Below are positions 1 to 7,293 of a stretch of DNA of 14,800 nucleotides, piece by piece (within the stretch, counting starts at the first letter, position 1; each line of letters opens with the position of its first letter). Origin of the DNA: Bacteroidota bacterium (lineage in GTDB: Bacteria; Bacteroidota; Bacteroidia; Bacteroidales; UBA932); contig JAGDMC010000012.1 of assembly GCA_017860395.1 (NCBI GenBank), positions 1 to 14,800 of the forward strand, read 5' to 3'. The notes under the pieces were generated by a model. The model saw nothing but the letters and a program-made list of their open reading frames with translations, was not told the origin of the DNA and made no database searches. Position numbers and translations under genes: made by a program.

Positions 1-661
1 TAAACATTGAAAATCTTGATAGCAAACCCAGAAAAGTACCAACCGGGCAAATAGTATTACAATATAATCTTCCCCAGAATGCACTCATAACAATTATCAG
101 GATGAGAAATGCTGCTGCAAAAACAAATGACCCGGCAACAAAAGTCGAGTAAGTTCTGAAAAATACAGATTCCGGCACAATTACCGAAAGCCCGTTTTGA
201 ATCAGTTGTTCCCCCCTGCCAATAAGTTCGGTAGAAATCCTTCCAAAATTTGAATATGGATCCAGATAAGATATGATTGATGTAATTCCAAAAATGAGAG
301 GGATTGCGGCAAGTGCGAGCAATGAGTATCTTAATATACTCTTTGGCGAAGAATACTTAAATCTTCTATTTTTCTTGCTTTTAAAAAGACCGGCCACTTT
401 TGTGAAAACATCCTGAAGTGTTCCAAGGGGGCACAAAGTAGAGCAATATACTCTTCCAAAACAGAGTGTCAGAATTATCAGCAAAGAGAAAATTATCCCC
501 GATCCTGTAAATGCGCCAAGCAGAGCGGGTACAAACTGTATTTTCAGGAAATTTGCGAAAAACAATGTTTCCCTGTTTGCAAAATAGAGAAAATTAAGGG
601 TTATAACAACCAAAATTAGCAGCGATATTACTACCCTGCTTCTTTTTAAGAGCTTATACAT
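1..661 (-). CDS. Membrane polyferredoxin, 4Fe-4S binding (Fer4_5/NapH-like), 3' end cut by window edge
   Basis: Reading down from an ATG at 661-659, the frame stays open to the left edge (220 residues, no stop), so the gene is partial at its C-terminus. The protein starts with a positive stretch (MYKLLKRSR) and a hydrophobic helix at about 10-27, and further membrane segments lie near 46-69, 113-130 and 172-195. Two CxxxCP motifs sit just after membrane helices: C73/C77 (CSTLCP) and C201/C205 (CNTICP). This is the hallmark of the NapH/NosR/YccM-type Fer4_5 family, membrane proteins that pass electrons through iron-sulfur clusters. The classical ferredoxin CxxCxxCxxxCP repeats usually follow and would lie outside the window. 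The start is 5 nt after the stop of the DUF362 gene, so the two are probably one operon and may act in one redox pathway. The exact partner and substrate cannot be told from sequence. Confidence 0.85.
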   Translation of the reverse strand, partial: MYKLLKRSRVVISLLILVVITLNFLYFANRETLFFANFLKIQFVPALLGAFTGSGIIFSLLIILTLCFGRVYCSTLCPLGTLQDVFTKVAGLFKSKKNRRFKYSSPKSILRYSLLALAAIPLIFGITSIISYLDPYSNFGRISTELIGRGEQLIQNGLSVIVPESVFFRTYSTFVAGSFVFAAAFLILIIVMSAFWGRLYCNTICPVGTFLGLLSRFSMF

Positions 662-666
662 CAATA

Positions 667-1596
667 TCAGATTTTTATTCTTTCAACTTTTATAGAATCC
701 AGATTTGTTGTTCCCACGTTTAATTTTTCTGCCTTTCCGATATGAGAGACTGCTTCCATTTTCATCTCTCTGAACTGGTTGAAAAATTTTAATGCAGCAG
801 TATCGGCAGCAACTATATCTGTTGACAGGAAAAGTGCTTTAGCAAGAACTACGTCCTCTGCAGTTTTTCCTTTGGGACCGTTTTGAGTCATGATTCTGTA
901 TGCATCAACTATGTTAAGTACCGGCTTTTTACTGTAAGTAGCACAGTCTGCAATACATTGCTGAAGATCGTTGGAGTGCCAGAATCCTCTGTCCCAGACA
1001 ATCCCCATATAATTTTTCATCGAAATTGTCATCTTGGCTCCGCCGTGGTTTTTCAGGACAGGAACGTTTATCCACACGTCACAGTCGATAATTGACTCAT
1101 GAATTTTTGCTGATTTAAGACGGACGCCGTCGGGAAGATTAACATCTTTATAATATTTCTCATCGTGGGCATATCCTATCTTTGCTCCTGCAGACTTAGC
1201 TGCATCTTCTATCCCGCTGTTTTTGTAGCAAGCCTGCCACTCGTCACATGTATGGTCGAAAACAATAACCTCCGACGCTCCTGCAGCCATGCAATCTTTA
1301 ACAATTGCCGCAACAAGCTGAGGGTTTGTATTAGCAGCCAGTTCCGGCTTTTTGTCCCATCCTATATTCGGTTTTACAACTACTTTTTGTCCTTTTTTAA
1401 CAAATCGGGAAATTCCTCCCATGGCTGTAATTCCTTTTTTATACATAGTAACAGGATCACCACCCATAACAGCAACAAGGTCATTTTTTCCTGGTGCGGA
1501 GGCACTTTCACCTGCAAAAATATTTTCCGGCTTAAGTTGAATTGCTCCTGCAATGCTGCCTAAAAGGGCAGCTTTAAGAAAATTTCTCCGTTCCAT
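667..1596 (-). CDS. DUF362 domain protein with twin-arginine signal
   Basis: A 309-residue protein beginning MERRNFLKAALLGS, a twin-arginine (Tat) signal: RR at 3-4, a hydrophobic stretch at 8-19, and probable cleavage near residue 29. The frame is open 16 codons further upstream, but that extension has no family resemblance and would bury the Tat motif, so the start at 1596 is preferred. The body matches DUF362: a KVVVKPNIGW block (71-80) followed by NPQLVAAIVKDCMAAGASEV (91-110), then the NVPVLKNHGGAKMTISMKN block (177-195) and a late segment in which an Asp-rich turn precedes AADTAALKFF. Scattered Cys residues (102, 117, 123, 172, 214, 218) do not form a standard ferredoxin motif. Tat export suggests folding, possibly with a cofactor, before secretion. 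DUF362 proteins often sit beside ferredoxin-type proteins, as here. The biochemical role is unknown. Confidence 0.88.
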   Translation of the reverse strand: MERRNFLKAALLGSIAGAIQLKPENIFAGESASAPGKNDLVAVMGGDPVTMYKKGITAMGGISRFVKKGQKVVVKPNIGWDKKPELAANTNPQLVAAIVKDCMAAGASEVIVFDHTCDEWQACYKNSGIEDAAKSAGAKIGYAHDEKYYKDVNLPDGVRLKSAKIHESIIDCDVWINVPVLKNHGGAKMTISMKNYMGIVWDRGFWHSNDLQQCIADCATYSKKPVLNIVDAYRIMTQNGPKGKTAEDVVLAKALFLSTDIVAADTAALKFFNQFREMKMEAVSHIGKAEKLNVGTTNLDSIKVERIKI

Positions 1597-1612
1597 ACAA
1601 GTACATTTTCCA

Positions 1613-1645
1613 CAAATATACAATTTTGTTAATTGCAACAGCAAA
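1613..1645 (-). promoter_or_regulatory. Candidate Bacteroidetes-type promoter for the DUF362/polyferredoxin operon
   Basis: On the minus strand TATATTTG (1620-1613) is an exact match to the Bacteroidetes -7 consensus TAnnTTTG. A TTTG (1645-1642) lies 21 nt upstream, a usable -33 distance. Transcription would start near 1608, about a dozen bases before the ATG at 1596, so this also supports the internal start chosen for the DUF362 protein. It overlaps the candidate promoter for the cytochrome bd operon on the other strand. Confidence 0.55.
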
Positions 1646-1661
1646 AAAAAGGTTATATTAG
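1633..1661 (+). promoter_or_regulatory. Candidate promoter for the DUF4492-cydAB operon
   Basis: A TTG at 1633-1635 is followed after 18 nt by TATATTAG (1654-1661), which matches the -7 consensus TAnnTTTG with one mismatch. The start site would be about 1666, only some 10 nt before the DUF4492 ATG at 1676. The match is weaker than the opposing promoter, and the true start could differ. The -33 elements of the two promoters interleave in the same 30 bp. Confidence 0.35.
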
Positions 1662-1675
1662 AGCAAATTTTAGTG

Positions 1676-1903
1676 ATGAATAGTAATATAATAAAGAGGA
1701 TATGGCTATTTTACTACGATGGATTCAGAGGCATGACTCTTGGTAAAACATTGTGGATTATTATTGTCATAAAACTCTTTATTATGTTTTTTATTCTTAA
1801 GCTGTTTTTTTTCAGAGGGGAATTAAGTTCTTATCAAAATGACGATGAAAAAAGCAGGCATGTAATTGAAAACTTAACTAACACAAGCAAACCTAAAACC
1901 TAA
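1676..1903 (+). CDS. DUF4492 small membrane protein, cytochrome bd-associated
   Basis: A 75-residue protein with one hydrophobic helix (about 26-46) preceded by the block FYYDGFRGMTLGKTLWIIIVIK (positions 12-33, key residues FYYDGF and MTLGKTLW), which I recognise as the DUF4492 signature. The open frame extends upstream to 1553, but that stretch runs across the promoter region and into the divergent gene, and the family begins at about the MNSNIIKR start, so 1676 is chosen. The C-terminal 30 residues are polar and poorly conserved looking. It ends 13 nt before cydA on the same strand. DUF4492 genes are typically found directly before cydAB in Bacteroidetes, which suggests an accessory subunit or assembly factor comparable in position (not sequence) to CydX. 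That role is inference; the topology suggests a single-pass inner-membrane protein. Confidence 0.85.
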   Translation: MNSNIIKRIWLFYYDGFRGMTLGKTLWIIIVIKLFIMFFILKLFFFRGELSSYQNDDEKSRHVIENLTNTSKPKT

Positions 1904-1916
1904 AATCTTATAAATT

Positions 1917-3491
1917 ATGTTTTTAGCTTCACTCGCAGATCTGTCAAGGCTTCAGTTTGCCCTAACAGCGATGTACCATTGGTTATTTGTTCCGCTCACT
2001 CTGGGGCTGGGATTTATAATAGCCATTATGGAAACATTCTATGTCAGGACTGGCAACGAATTTTGGAAAAGAACAACAAAATTCTGGATGAACATTTTTG
2101 CGATTAACTTCGCAATAGGAGTCGCTACCGGAATTATTCTGGAGTTTCAGTTTGGCACAAACTGGTCCAACTATTCGTGGTTTGTTGGCGATATCTTTGG
2201 GGCACCACTCGCTATTGAAGGCATTCTGGCATTTTTTCTTGAAAGTACTTTCTTCGCAATAATGTTTTTCGGATGGAACAAAGTGAGCAAAAATGCGCAC
2301 CTGATTTCTACATGGCTTGTTGCCATTGGAACAAATCTATCGGCGTTGTGGATTCTTGTTGCAAATGCATGGATGCAATATCCGGTAGGAATGGCTTTCA
2401 ACCCGGACAGCGCAAGAAACGAAATGGTCGATTTCTGGGCCGTTTTATTCTCTCCTGTTGCCATTAATAAATTTATTCACACAGTAACAAACGGCTATGT
2501 TCTTGCATCAATAGTCGTTATCGGAATCTCTGCCTGGTATCTTCTGCACAAAAGAGAGGAGGAATTTGCAAGAAAAAGCATTAAGACTTCAGCTGTATTC
2601 GGGCTTGTATCGCTTTTAGTTCTTATCTGGTCCGGCGACGGTTCTTCTGTTCAGGTAGCTAAAAAGCAGCCCATGAAACTGGCAGCAATGGAAGGACTTT
2701 ACAAAGGTCAGAAAGGAACTCCCATTATAGTTGCAGGAATACTCAATCCAGGAAAATCCGTTAAGGACATTGCAGACAATCCTATTAAATATGAGAGCGA
2801 AGATGCGTTTGTTTTCAAAATCTCTATTCCTCAGGGACTCTCCCTTCTTGTTGACCGTAAAACAAATACATTTGTACCGGGCATAGAGGATATACTTAAA
2901 GGCGGATATACCTACCTGGATAAAGACGGAATTCCAAAAATTGCCCCGCCAATTGAGGAGAGAATGGCAAAGGGAAAACTGGCTGTCGAAGGACTTGCTC
3001 TTTACCAAAAAGCACGCCTGGCCGGTGACGAAGAGGGAAAAGGACTGGCATACAGTCAGCTGATGGATAATTTTGACCATTTCGGCTATGGATACATTGA
3101 AAAGCCAACCGATGTTATTCCAAATGTTCCTCTTACATTTTACGCATTTCACATAATGATAATGCTGGGAATCTATTTCCTTCTTTTCTTCATTATAACG
3201 CTCTACATGGAAAAAAAGGCAATCATTTCAAAGCATCGCTGGTTTTTGTATCTTGCTATTATCTCAATCCCACTGGTTTATATCTGCTCTCAGGCAGGAT
3301 GGGTCGTTGCGGAGGTTGGCCGGCAACCATGGACAATTCAGGATTTATTGCCTGTTGGGGCAGCAGTTTCCGGAGTTGATCCCGGTGCGGTCCGTACAAC
3401 TATATTGTTGTTTTTCATTTTGTTTACAGCCCTTTTGATTGCAGAACTGGGTATTATATTCAAAGTTATTAAAAAGGGTCCCGGAGCATAA
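1917..3491 (+). CDS. cydA: Cytochrome bd ubiquinol/menaquinol oxidase subunit I
   Basis: A 524-residue multi-pass inner-membrane protein that aligns along its length with E. coli CydA (522 residues). It oxidises quinol and reduces oxygen to water, with high oxygen affinity. Recognisable landmarks: SRLQFALTAMYH with the heme ligand His21; FQFGTNW; GAPLAIEG with Glu101 and FFLEST with Glu109 (the E99/E107 equivalents in the proton path); KFIHT with heme ligand His188; KLAAME with Lys254 and Glu259 at the start of the quinol-binding Q-loop; Met414 as the probable second heme b558 ligand; and VVAEVGRQPW with Glu466. The Q-loop spans about 245-405. One difference: the residue two before Met414 is His412, where E. 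coli has Arg391. The start fits the family N-terminus exactly. It lies between DUF4492 and cydB. Confidence 0.97.
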   Translation: MFLASLADLSRLQFALTAMYHWLFVPLTLGLGFIIAIMETFYVRTGNEFWKRTTKFWMNIFAINFAIGVATGIILEFQFGTNWSNYSWFVGDIFGAPLAIEGILAFFLESTFFAIMFFGWNKVSKNAHLISTWLVAIGTNLSALWILVANAWMQYPVGMAFNPDSARNEMVDFWAVLFSPVAINKFIHTVTNGYVLASIVVIGISAWYLLHKREEEFARKSIKTSAVFGLVSLLVLIWSGDGSSVQVAKKQPMKLAAMEGLYKGQKGTPIIVAGILNPGKSVKDIADNPIKYESEDAFVFKISIPQGLSLLVDRKTNTFVPGIEDILKGGYTYLDKDGIPKIAPPIEERMAKGKLAVEGLALYQKARLAGDEEGKGLAYSQLMDNFDHFGYGYIEKPTDVIPNVPLTFYAFHIMIMLGIYFLLFFIITLYMEKKAIISKHRWFLYLAIISIPLVYICSQAGWVVAEVGRQPWTIQDLLPVGAAVSGVDPGAVRTTILLFFILFTALLIAELGIIFKVIKKGPGA

Positions 3492-3538
3492 AATCATTCA
3501 ATTACTCAACTTTTACCTAAACTACAAAAATTACTTCT

Positions 3539-4681
3539 ATGTTAAATATATTACAGCAATATTGGTGGGTCATAGTTTCTCTGCTGGGAGCTTTGCTTGT
3601 TTTTTTGATGTTTGTTCAGGGAGGGCAGTCACTACTCTTTGGCACTGTCAAAAGCAAGGAAGAAAAGACTCTGCTTGTTAATGCCCTCGGGCACAAGTGG
3701 GAACTGACTTTTACTACTCTGGTTACATTTGGAGGTGCAATATTTGCTTCTTTTCCGCTATACTATTCAACCAGTTTTGGTGGTGCATACTGGCTGTGGA
3801 TGACTATCCTTTTCCTGTTTGTCATTCAGGCTGTATCATACGAATTTCGCAGCAAGGCAGGAAACTTTCTCGGGGCAAAAACTTATGAAACATTTCTATT
3901 CCTAAATGGCATGTTTGGAACAATACTCATTGGAGTAGCAGTAGGCACATTTTTTACAGGAGGAGCTTTTATTATGAACAAAAGCAGCATAACCAATACT
4001 CTTCAGCCTACTATTTCATACTGGACAAATAATTATCACGGGCTTGAAGCCATAACCGTTCCTTTTAACATGCTAATGGGAATAGTTGTATATTTTGCCG
4101 CCAGAACCCTGGGTTTGCTTTATATTATAATGCAAATCGACTTTGAACCGCTTGCAAAAAAGGCAAAAAATCAGATAAAAATCACCGGACCGGCATTTGT
4201 ACTGGCATTCGTTGCACTTTTGTTATCTCTGTTTACGATGACAGGCTATCATGTAAATCCTGAGAACGGCTTTATTTCTGCTGTCAGATATAAGTACCTC
4301 TTCAACATGACCGAACTCATCTGGCCGTTTATCATGCTTTTTACAGGCGTAATACTTGTTATCGGAGGATTGGCAAACACCCTTTTTGGCAAGGGTAAAG
4401 GCAGTTTTTACATTACCGGAGCCGGCGTTGTACTTGCAGTATGGAGTTTGCTTATTTGTGCCGCATTTAACAATACTGCGTTTTTTGTTTCAACGGTTGA
4501 TATACAGAACTCACTTACTCTTCAGAATAGCTCTTCCAGTGAATTCACCCTTAAGGTTATGGCCTATGCTTCTCTTATGGTACCATTTGTATTCGCCTAT
4601 ATTGTTTATGTCTGGCGGGCAATGACAAAGGTAAAGATGAGCAATGAGGACCTTTTAAAACCGGATACGCACAAGTATTAG
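3539..4681 (+). CDS. cydB: Cytochrome bd oxidase subunit II
   Basis: A 380-residue, very hydrophobic protein, close to the length of E. coli CydB (379). It follows cydA by 47 nt on the same strand. About eight or nine membrane helices are visible. Family landmarks include WWVIVSLLGALLVFLMFVQGGQ near the N-terminus, GHKWELTFTTLVTFGGAIFASFP (positions 51-73, the equivalent of the conserved W-rich second-helix segment), the VSYEFRSKAGN block (99-109), GLEAITVPFN in the middle, and ICAAFNNTAFF before the last periplasmic loop. CydB pairs with CydA as a structural partner and shapes oxygen and proton access; it does not itself carry the b-type hemes in E. coli. No cydX-like ORF or cydCD exporter follows: the next gene is convergent and begins 1 nt later. 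Confidence 0.95.
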   Translation: MLNILQQYWWVIVSLLGALLVFLMFVQGGQSLLFGTVKSKEEKTLLVNALGHKWELTFTTLVTFGGAIFASFPLYYSTSFGGAYWLWMTILFLFVIQAVSYEFRSKAGNFLGAKTYETFLFLNGMFGTILIGVAVGTFFTGGAFIMNKSSITNTLQPTISYWTNNYHGLEAITVPFNMLMGIVVYFAARTLGLLYIIMQIDFEPLAKKAKNQIKITGPAFVLAFVALLLSLFTMTGYHVNPENGFISAVRYKYLFNMTELIWPFIMLFTGVILVIGGLANTLFGKGKGSFYITGAGVVLAVWSLLICAAFNNTAFFVSTVDIQNSLTLQNSSSSEFTLKVMAYASLMVPFVFAYIVYVWRAMTKVKMSNEDLLKPDTHKY

Positions 4682-4682
4682 T

Positions 4683-5561
4683 TTATCTGCCGGTTACTAT
4701 TTGTCCCTTTGACCGGTCATATTCCGAGCCAGCCGTGCTGTGAGGTATGGAATATACCAGAAGCATGACAATTGCAGCTATTATGTACAAATATCTTCTT
4801 GTCTTCTTTCTGTTAAGCATCCAGGCTGCAACCCATATAATAAAAGCCAATAAAGTTTTATTGTCTGTCAGGTCACTGCCAAATGGCCATCCTGTCCAAT
4901 AGGCCCCAAAAGCATAATTTTGTACAAGAGGGCCAAGAATGAGCCCCCCTGCTCCAAATACAAAGAGCAAAACAATAACGGAAGAATTAAGATTTATATT
5001 TTTTGAAAATGCTGCCACGCCAATATAATTTGAGACAAGCATTGCAATGAACATCAGAAGAATGTGGGGAATGAGAACACCCGCCGGGACATGACTCTTA
5101 AACCTTAGTATCACCCCGTCTACACCTCCGAGCTTTATCTCCTTCGATACGGTTGAATCGGAAACTGACGGATTATTTAAGATAAAATTATATGCTATTT
5201 TTCCTGCAGGTGGCTGAGCAGGCATCGTGACAATGAATGCCGGGCCATTTCTTAAAGCTTTTAAGGTATCTGCATGTCCGTTTCCCGGGTATAGCCTGTA
5301 TAAAAACATACCTTCAACCTCCCCGGGGAGATTGTCGATATTTATTTTAATTTCCAGATTTTTGTTGAGCCTCTCATAATCGCCCGATGCTTCACTATTA
5401 TTGATAGTTGTTTCCCAGCTTCTGGGGAGAAATGTTTCGCAGGTTTGCCCTTTAACCGTGAATTGCTCATAAAGGGGTTTTGTAGGGCCTGTACTTCTTT
5501 GGAATTTTACCGCTGCTAGAGTAATAATTACAGCAAGGAGCCATAATAAGAATTTTTTCAT
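4683..5561 (-). CDS. Unrecognised inner-membrane protein with a periplasmic beta-rich domain
   Basis: A 292-residue protein I cannot assign to a named function. Residues 1-20 form a signal-anchor helix. Residues about 21-158 look like a soluble, beta-strand-rich extracytoplasmic domain (for example MFLYRLYPGN and FIVTMPAQPPAGKIAYNFIL, suggestive of an Ig or FN3-like fold). Four membrane helices follow at about 161-183, 194-212, 235-250 and 256-273. The link between the second and third of these, LGPLVQNYAFGAYWTGWPFG (209-228) followed by SDLTDNKT, is dense in aromatic, Gly and Asp residues and looks like a family signature. Two histidines border the membrane region: His166 (IPHIL) and His274 (IPHS). 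The start overlaps the stop of the upstream peptidase gene in an ATGA, so translation is probably coupled. Its 3' end meets cydB with a 1-nt gap. Confidence 0.75.
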   Translation of the reverse strand: MKKFLLWLLAVIITLAAVKFQRSTGPTKPLYEQFTVKGQTCETFLPRSWETTINNSEASGDYERLNKNLEIKINIDNLPGEVEGMFLYRLYPGNGHADTLKALRNGPAFIVTMPAQPPAGKIAYNFILNNPSVSDSTVSKEIKLGGVDGVILRFKSHVPAGVLIPHILLMFIAMLVSNYIGVAAFSKNINLNSSVIVLLFVFGAGGLILGPLVQNYAFGAYWTGWPFGSDLTDNKTLLAFIIWVAAWMLNRKKTRRYLYIIAAIVMLLVYSIPHSTAGSEYDRSKGQIVTGR

Positions 5562-7168
5562 AGCTCAATGTTTAATTTTATTTCCTTCCCCTCTCTCATC
5601 AGTTTTACCTCAACTTTTTCACCGGCTTTAAGCTCTCCAAGCCTTGCCATATAGTCATATATATTTAATACAATTTTTGAATTGATGGCCGTAATTATAT
5701 CACCTGCCATCATTCCGCCTTTTTGTGCAGGTTTCCCGTCTGTTACCGATCCTACCCGGAAACCGTCGCCCTTCTCATATGTAAAGTCCGGTATGAGACC
5801 CAGTGTTACTTTGAAACTGGCTCTGCCCGGTGTTGAGGGAGCCGCTACTTTCTGATATTCCGGGATTTTTGTGCTTATAGCCACATCTTTTACAACTGCT
5901 GTTACAAAGTCCGAAACCTTAGCCAACCCCGGGAAATTAATAAGTTCAACGTCGTCATAAGGAGTGTGATATTGTTTGTGGACCCCTGTTGTAAAATAGA
6001 GCACCGGCACTCCGGCTGTATAAAAAGATGCATGGTCGGAAGGTCCGTAGCCGTCTTTAGTCATGGAAAGTTTAAACTGAAATGTCCTGTTTATCCTGCT
6101 GACAATAGAATCTGCCATTAGAAAAGTTCCTGTACCTCCTACCTGCAGCCTCTCTTCTGAAAGCCGTCCTACCATGTCCAGGTTAATCATAAGCCTGGGA
6201 AGCATATTTAATGCCTTTAAAGTATCGGCAGCATATTTTGAGCCAAGGAGACCTCTTTCCTCTCCTCCAAAAGCAGATACAATAATATTGTATTTGAGAC
6301 TGTCTTTTATACCTGAAAGAGATTTTCCAATTTCAATTGCAGCAGCAACACCGCTGGCATTATCATCGGCACCATTGTGTATTTCTGTCATTTTTGGAGC
6401 CATACTGCCGGAACCGGCCCCCCCTGTTCCAATATGATCGTAGTGCGCGCCAATAAGAACCGAGTTTCCGGCATTAATACCCTTAAGCTGCATTATGACA
6501 TTCTGTGACCTTCCTTTCACACTGTGAACAACACTCTTTATGTAAATGTTTTTATCTTCAGATGCGAGCATATTTGCTGCCGTATTTGAGGATACCTGAA
6601 TTGCCGGAACAGATATCGAAGTGGTGCCTCCTTTCCTGTTTGCGTTAATATCTTCTTTGGAGAAAAAAATAATTGCAGAAACACCTTTATCCTTTAATGA
6701 GGTTACTTTGAAAGGTATGCTGTCCCTTACCGACTGAATTAAAGCTACTTTACCAGCAAGATTACCGGGAAGTGAATCATATCTTTCTACAAATACAAAT
6801 TGAGACGATACCTCTGCAACAGGCGATTCAGGTAAAACAGAAAAGTCTGTTCCCTCCAAAAGGGATGTATTTGCTATATTAAGTTTCGACCCGTAACCAA
6901 CTTCCCTGTATAATGTAAACTCAAAATTTACCAGCGGGTTTTCTCCTATTAAAGGTACAAAGCCAAGTTTTCCAAGTTCCAGTGCAATGTATTTTGCCGC
7001 TTCACGGTCCTCTTTGCTCCCGGCCGCCCTGCCCTTCATTTTGTCATCTGCGAGAAAGGAAAGCCTCCTTTTTAAATCTTCATTTCCATTTTGAGTGGTT
7101 TGAGCAAAAGTCTGAACAAAAGAAAGAGTTGTCAGAACAAAAAGAATTGAGCAAAATATATTTTTCAT
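5558..7168 (-). CDS. Exported M28 family zinc peptidase with PA and PDZ domains
   Basis: A 536-residue protein with a Sec signal peptide (1-22, MKNIFCSILFVLTTLSFVQTFA). It has a protease-associated (PA) type insert at about 105-215. The M28 catalytic core runs from about 222 to 430 and has the expected metal and catalytic residues: GAHYDH (His242, Asp244), NGADDNASG (Asp268/269), GGEERGLLGS (catalytic Glu303, ligand Glu304), NLDMVGR (Asp331) and YHTPYDD (His401). A C-terminal PDZ-like domain (about 452-536) contains FRVGSVTDGKPAQKGGMMAGDIITAINSK, cut here at its key GxxxGD part. The likely activity is a periplasmic or surface aminopeptidase using two zinc ions; the exact substrate is not evident. 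It lies upstream of, and overlaps by 4 nt, the membrane protein gene, so the two probably form an operon. The start is supported by the signal peptide. Confidence 0.93.
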   Translation of the reverse strand: MKNIFCSILFVLTTLSFVQTFAQTTQNGNEDLKRRLSFLADDKMKGRAAGSKEDREAAKYIALELGKLGFVPLIGENPLVNFEFTLYREVGYGSKLNIANTSLLEGTDFSVLPESPVAEVSSQFVFVERYDSLPGNLAGKVALIQSVRDSIPFKVTSLKDKGVSAIIFFSKEDINANRKGGTTSISVPAIQVSSNTAANMLASEDKNIYIKSVVHSVKGRSQNVIMQLKGINAGNSVLIGAHYDHIGTGGAGSGSMAPKMTEIHNGADDNASGVAAAIEIGKSLSGIKDSLKYNIIVSAFGGEERGLLGSKYAADTLKALNMLPRLMINLDMVGRLSEERLQVGGTGTFLMADSIVSRINRTFQFKLSMTKDGYGPSDHASFYTAGVPVLYFTTGVHKQYHTPYDDVELINFPGLAKVSDFVTAVVKDVAISTKIPEYQKVAAPSTPGRASFKVTLGLIPDFTYEKGDGFRVGSVTDGKPAQKGGMMAGDIITAINSKIVLNIYDYMARLGELKAGEKVEVKLMREGKEIKLNIEL

Positions 7169-7245
7169 TAAAATATTATTAATTTATTAAAAATTTTTAT
7201 CTCACATTTTCAATTACTTACAGAAAATATTTAAAAAATTTCGTA

Positions 7246-7253
7246 CAAATTTA
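7246..7253 (-). promoter_or_regulatory. Candidate -7 element for the M28 peptidase operon
   Basis: On the minus strand this reads TAAATTTG, an exact TAnnTTTG match, placed about 78 nt before the peptidase ATG at 7168. No clear TTG lies 19-21 nt further upstream, because that stretch is A/T homopolymer, so this is weaker than the promoter on the opposite strand whose -33 element it nearly abuts. In such AT-rich DNA a chance match is possible. Confidence 0.3.
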
Positions 7254-7261
7254 AATAAAAA

Positions 7262-7292
7262 TTTGGAGGATAAAAAAGTATGTTTACATTTG
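7262..7292 (+). promoter_or_regulatory. Bacteroidetes-type promoter for the ABC-permease-GntR operon
   Basis: TTTG at 7262-7265 and TACATTTG at 7285-7292 are separated by exactly 19 nt, an essentially perfect match to the Bacteroidetes housekeeping pattern TTTG-N19-TAnnTTTG. Transcription would begin at about 7297-7299, giving a leader of roughly 35 nt before the ATG at 7333. It is the best promoter in the window. Confidence 0.7.
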
Positions 7293-7293
7293 C

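Noticed and set aside
883..1563. Plus-strand ORFs opposite the DUF362 gene
   Set aside because: They lie antisense to a well-supported gene, with no recognisable domains and Cys/His-rich composition typical of antisense frames.
1553..1675. N-terminal extension of the DUF4492 frame
   Set aside because: It crosses the predicted promoters and the start of the divergent gene, and lacks family similarity; the start at 1676 fits the family.
2616..3152. 178-residue minus-strand ORF inside cydA
   Set aside because: It is a shadow of cydA, which keeps all catalytic motifs in its own frame; the antisense product resembles nothing.
3439..3681. 80-residue ORF across the cydA-cydB junction
   Set aside because: It overlaps both real genes in another frame and covers only part of the 47-nt gap; no small subunit motif is present.
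4690..4716. CCGGT/ACCGG inverted repeat as a terminator after cydB
   Set aside because: The stem is only 5 bp with a long loop and no T-tract, and it lies inside the convergent coding sequence.
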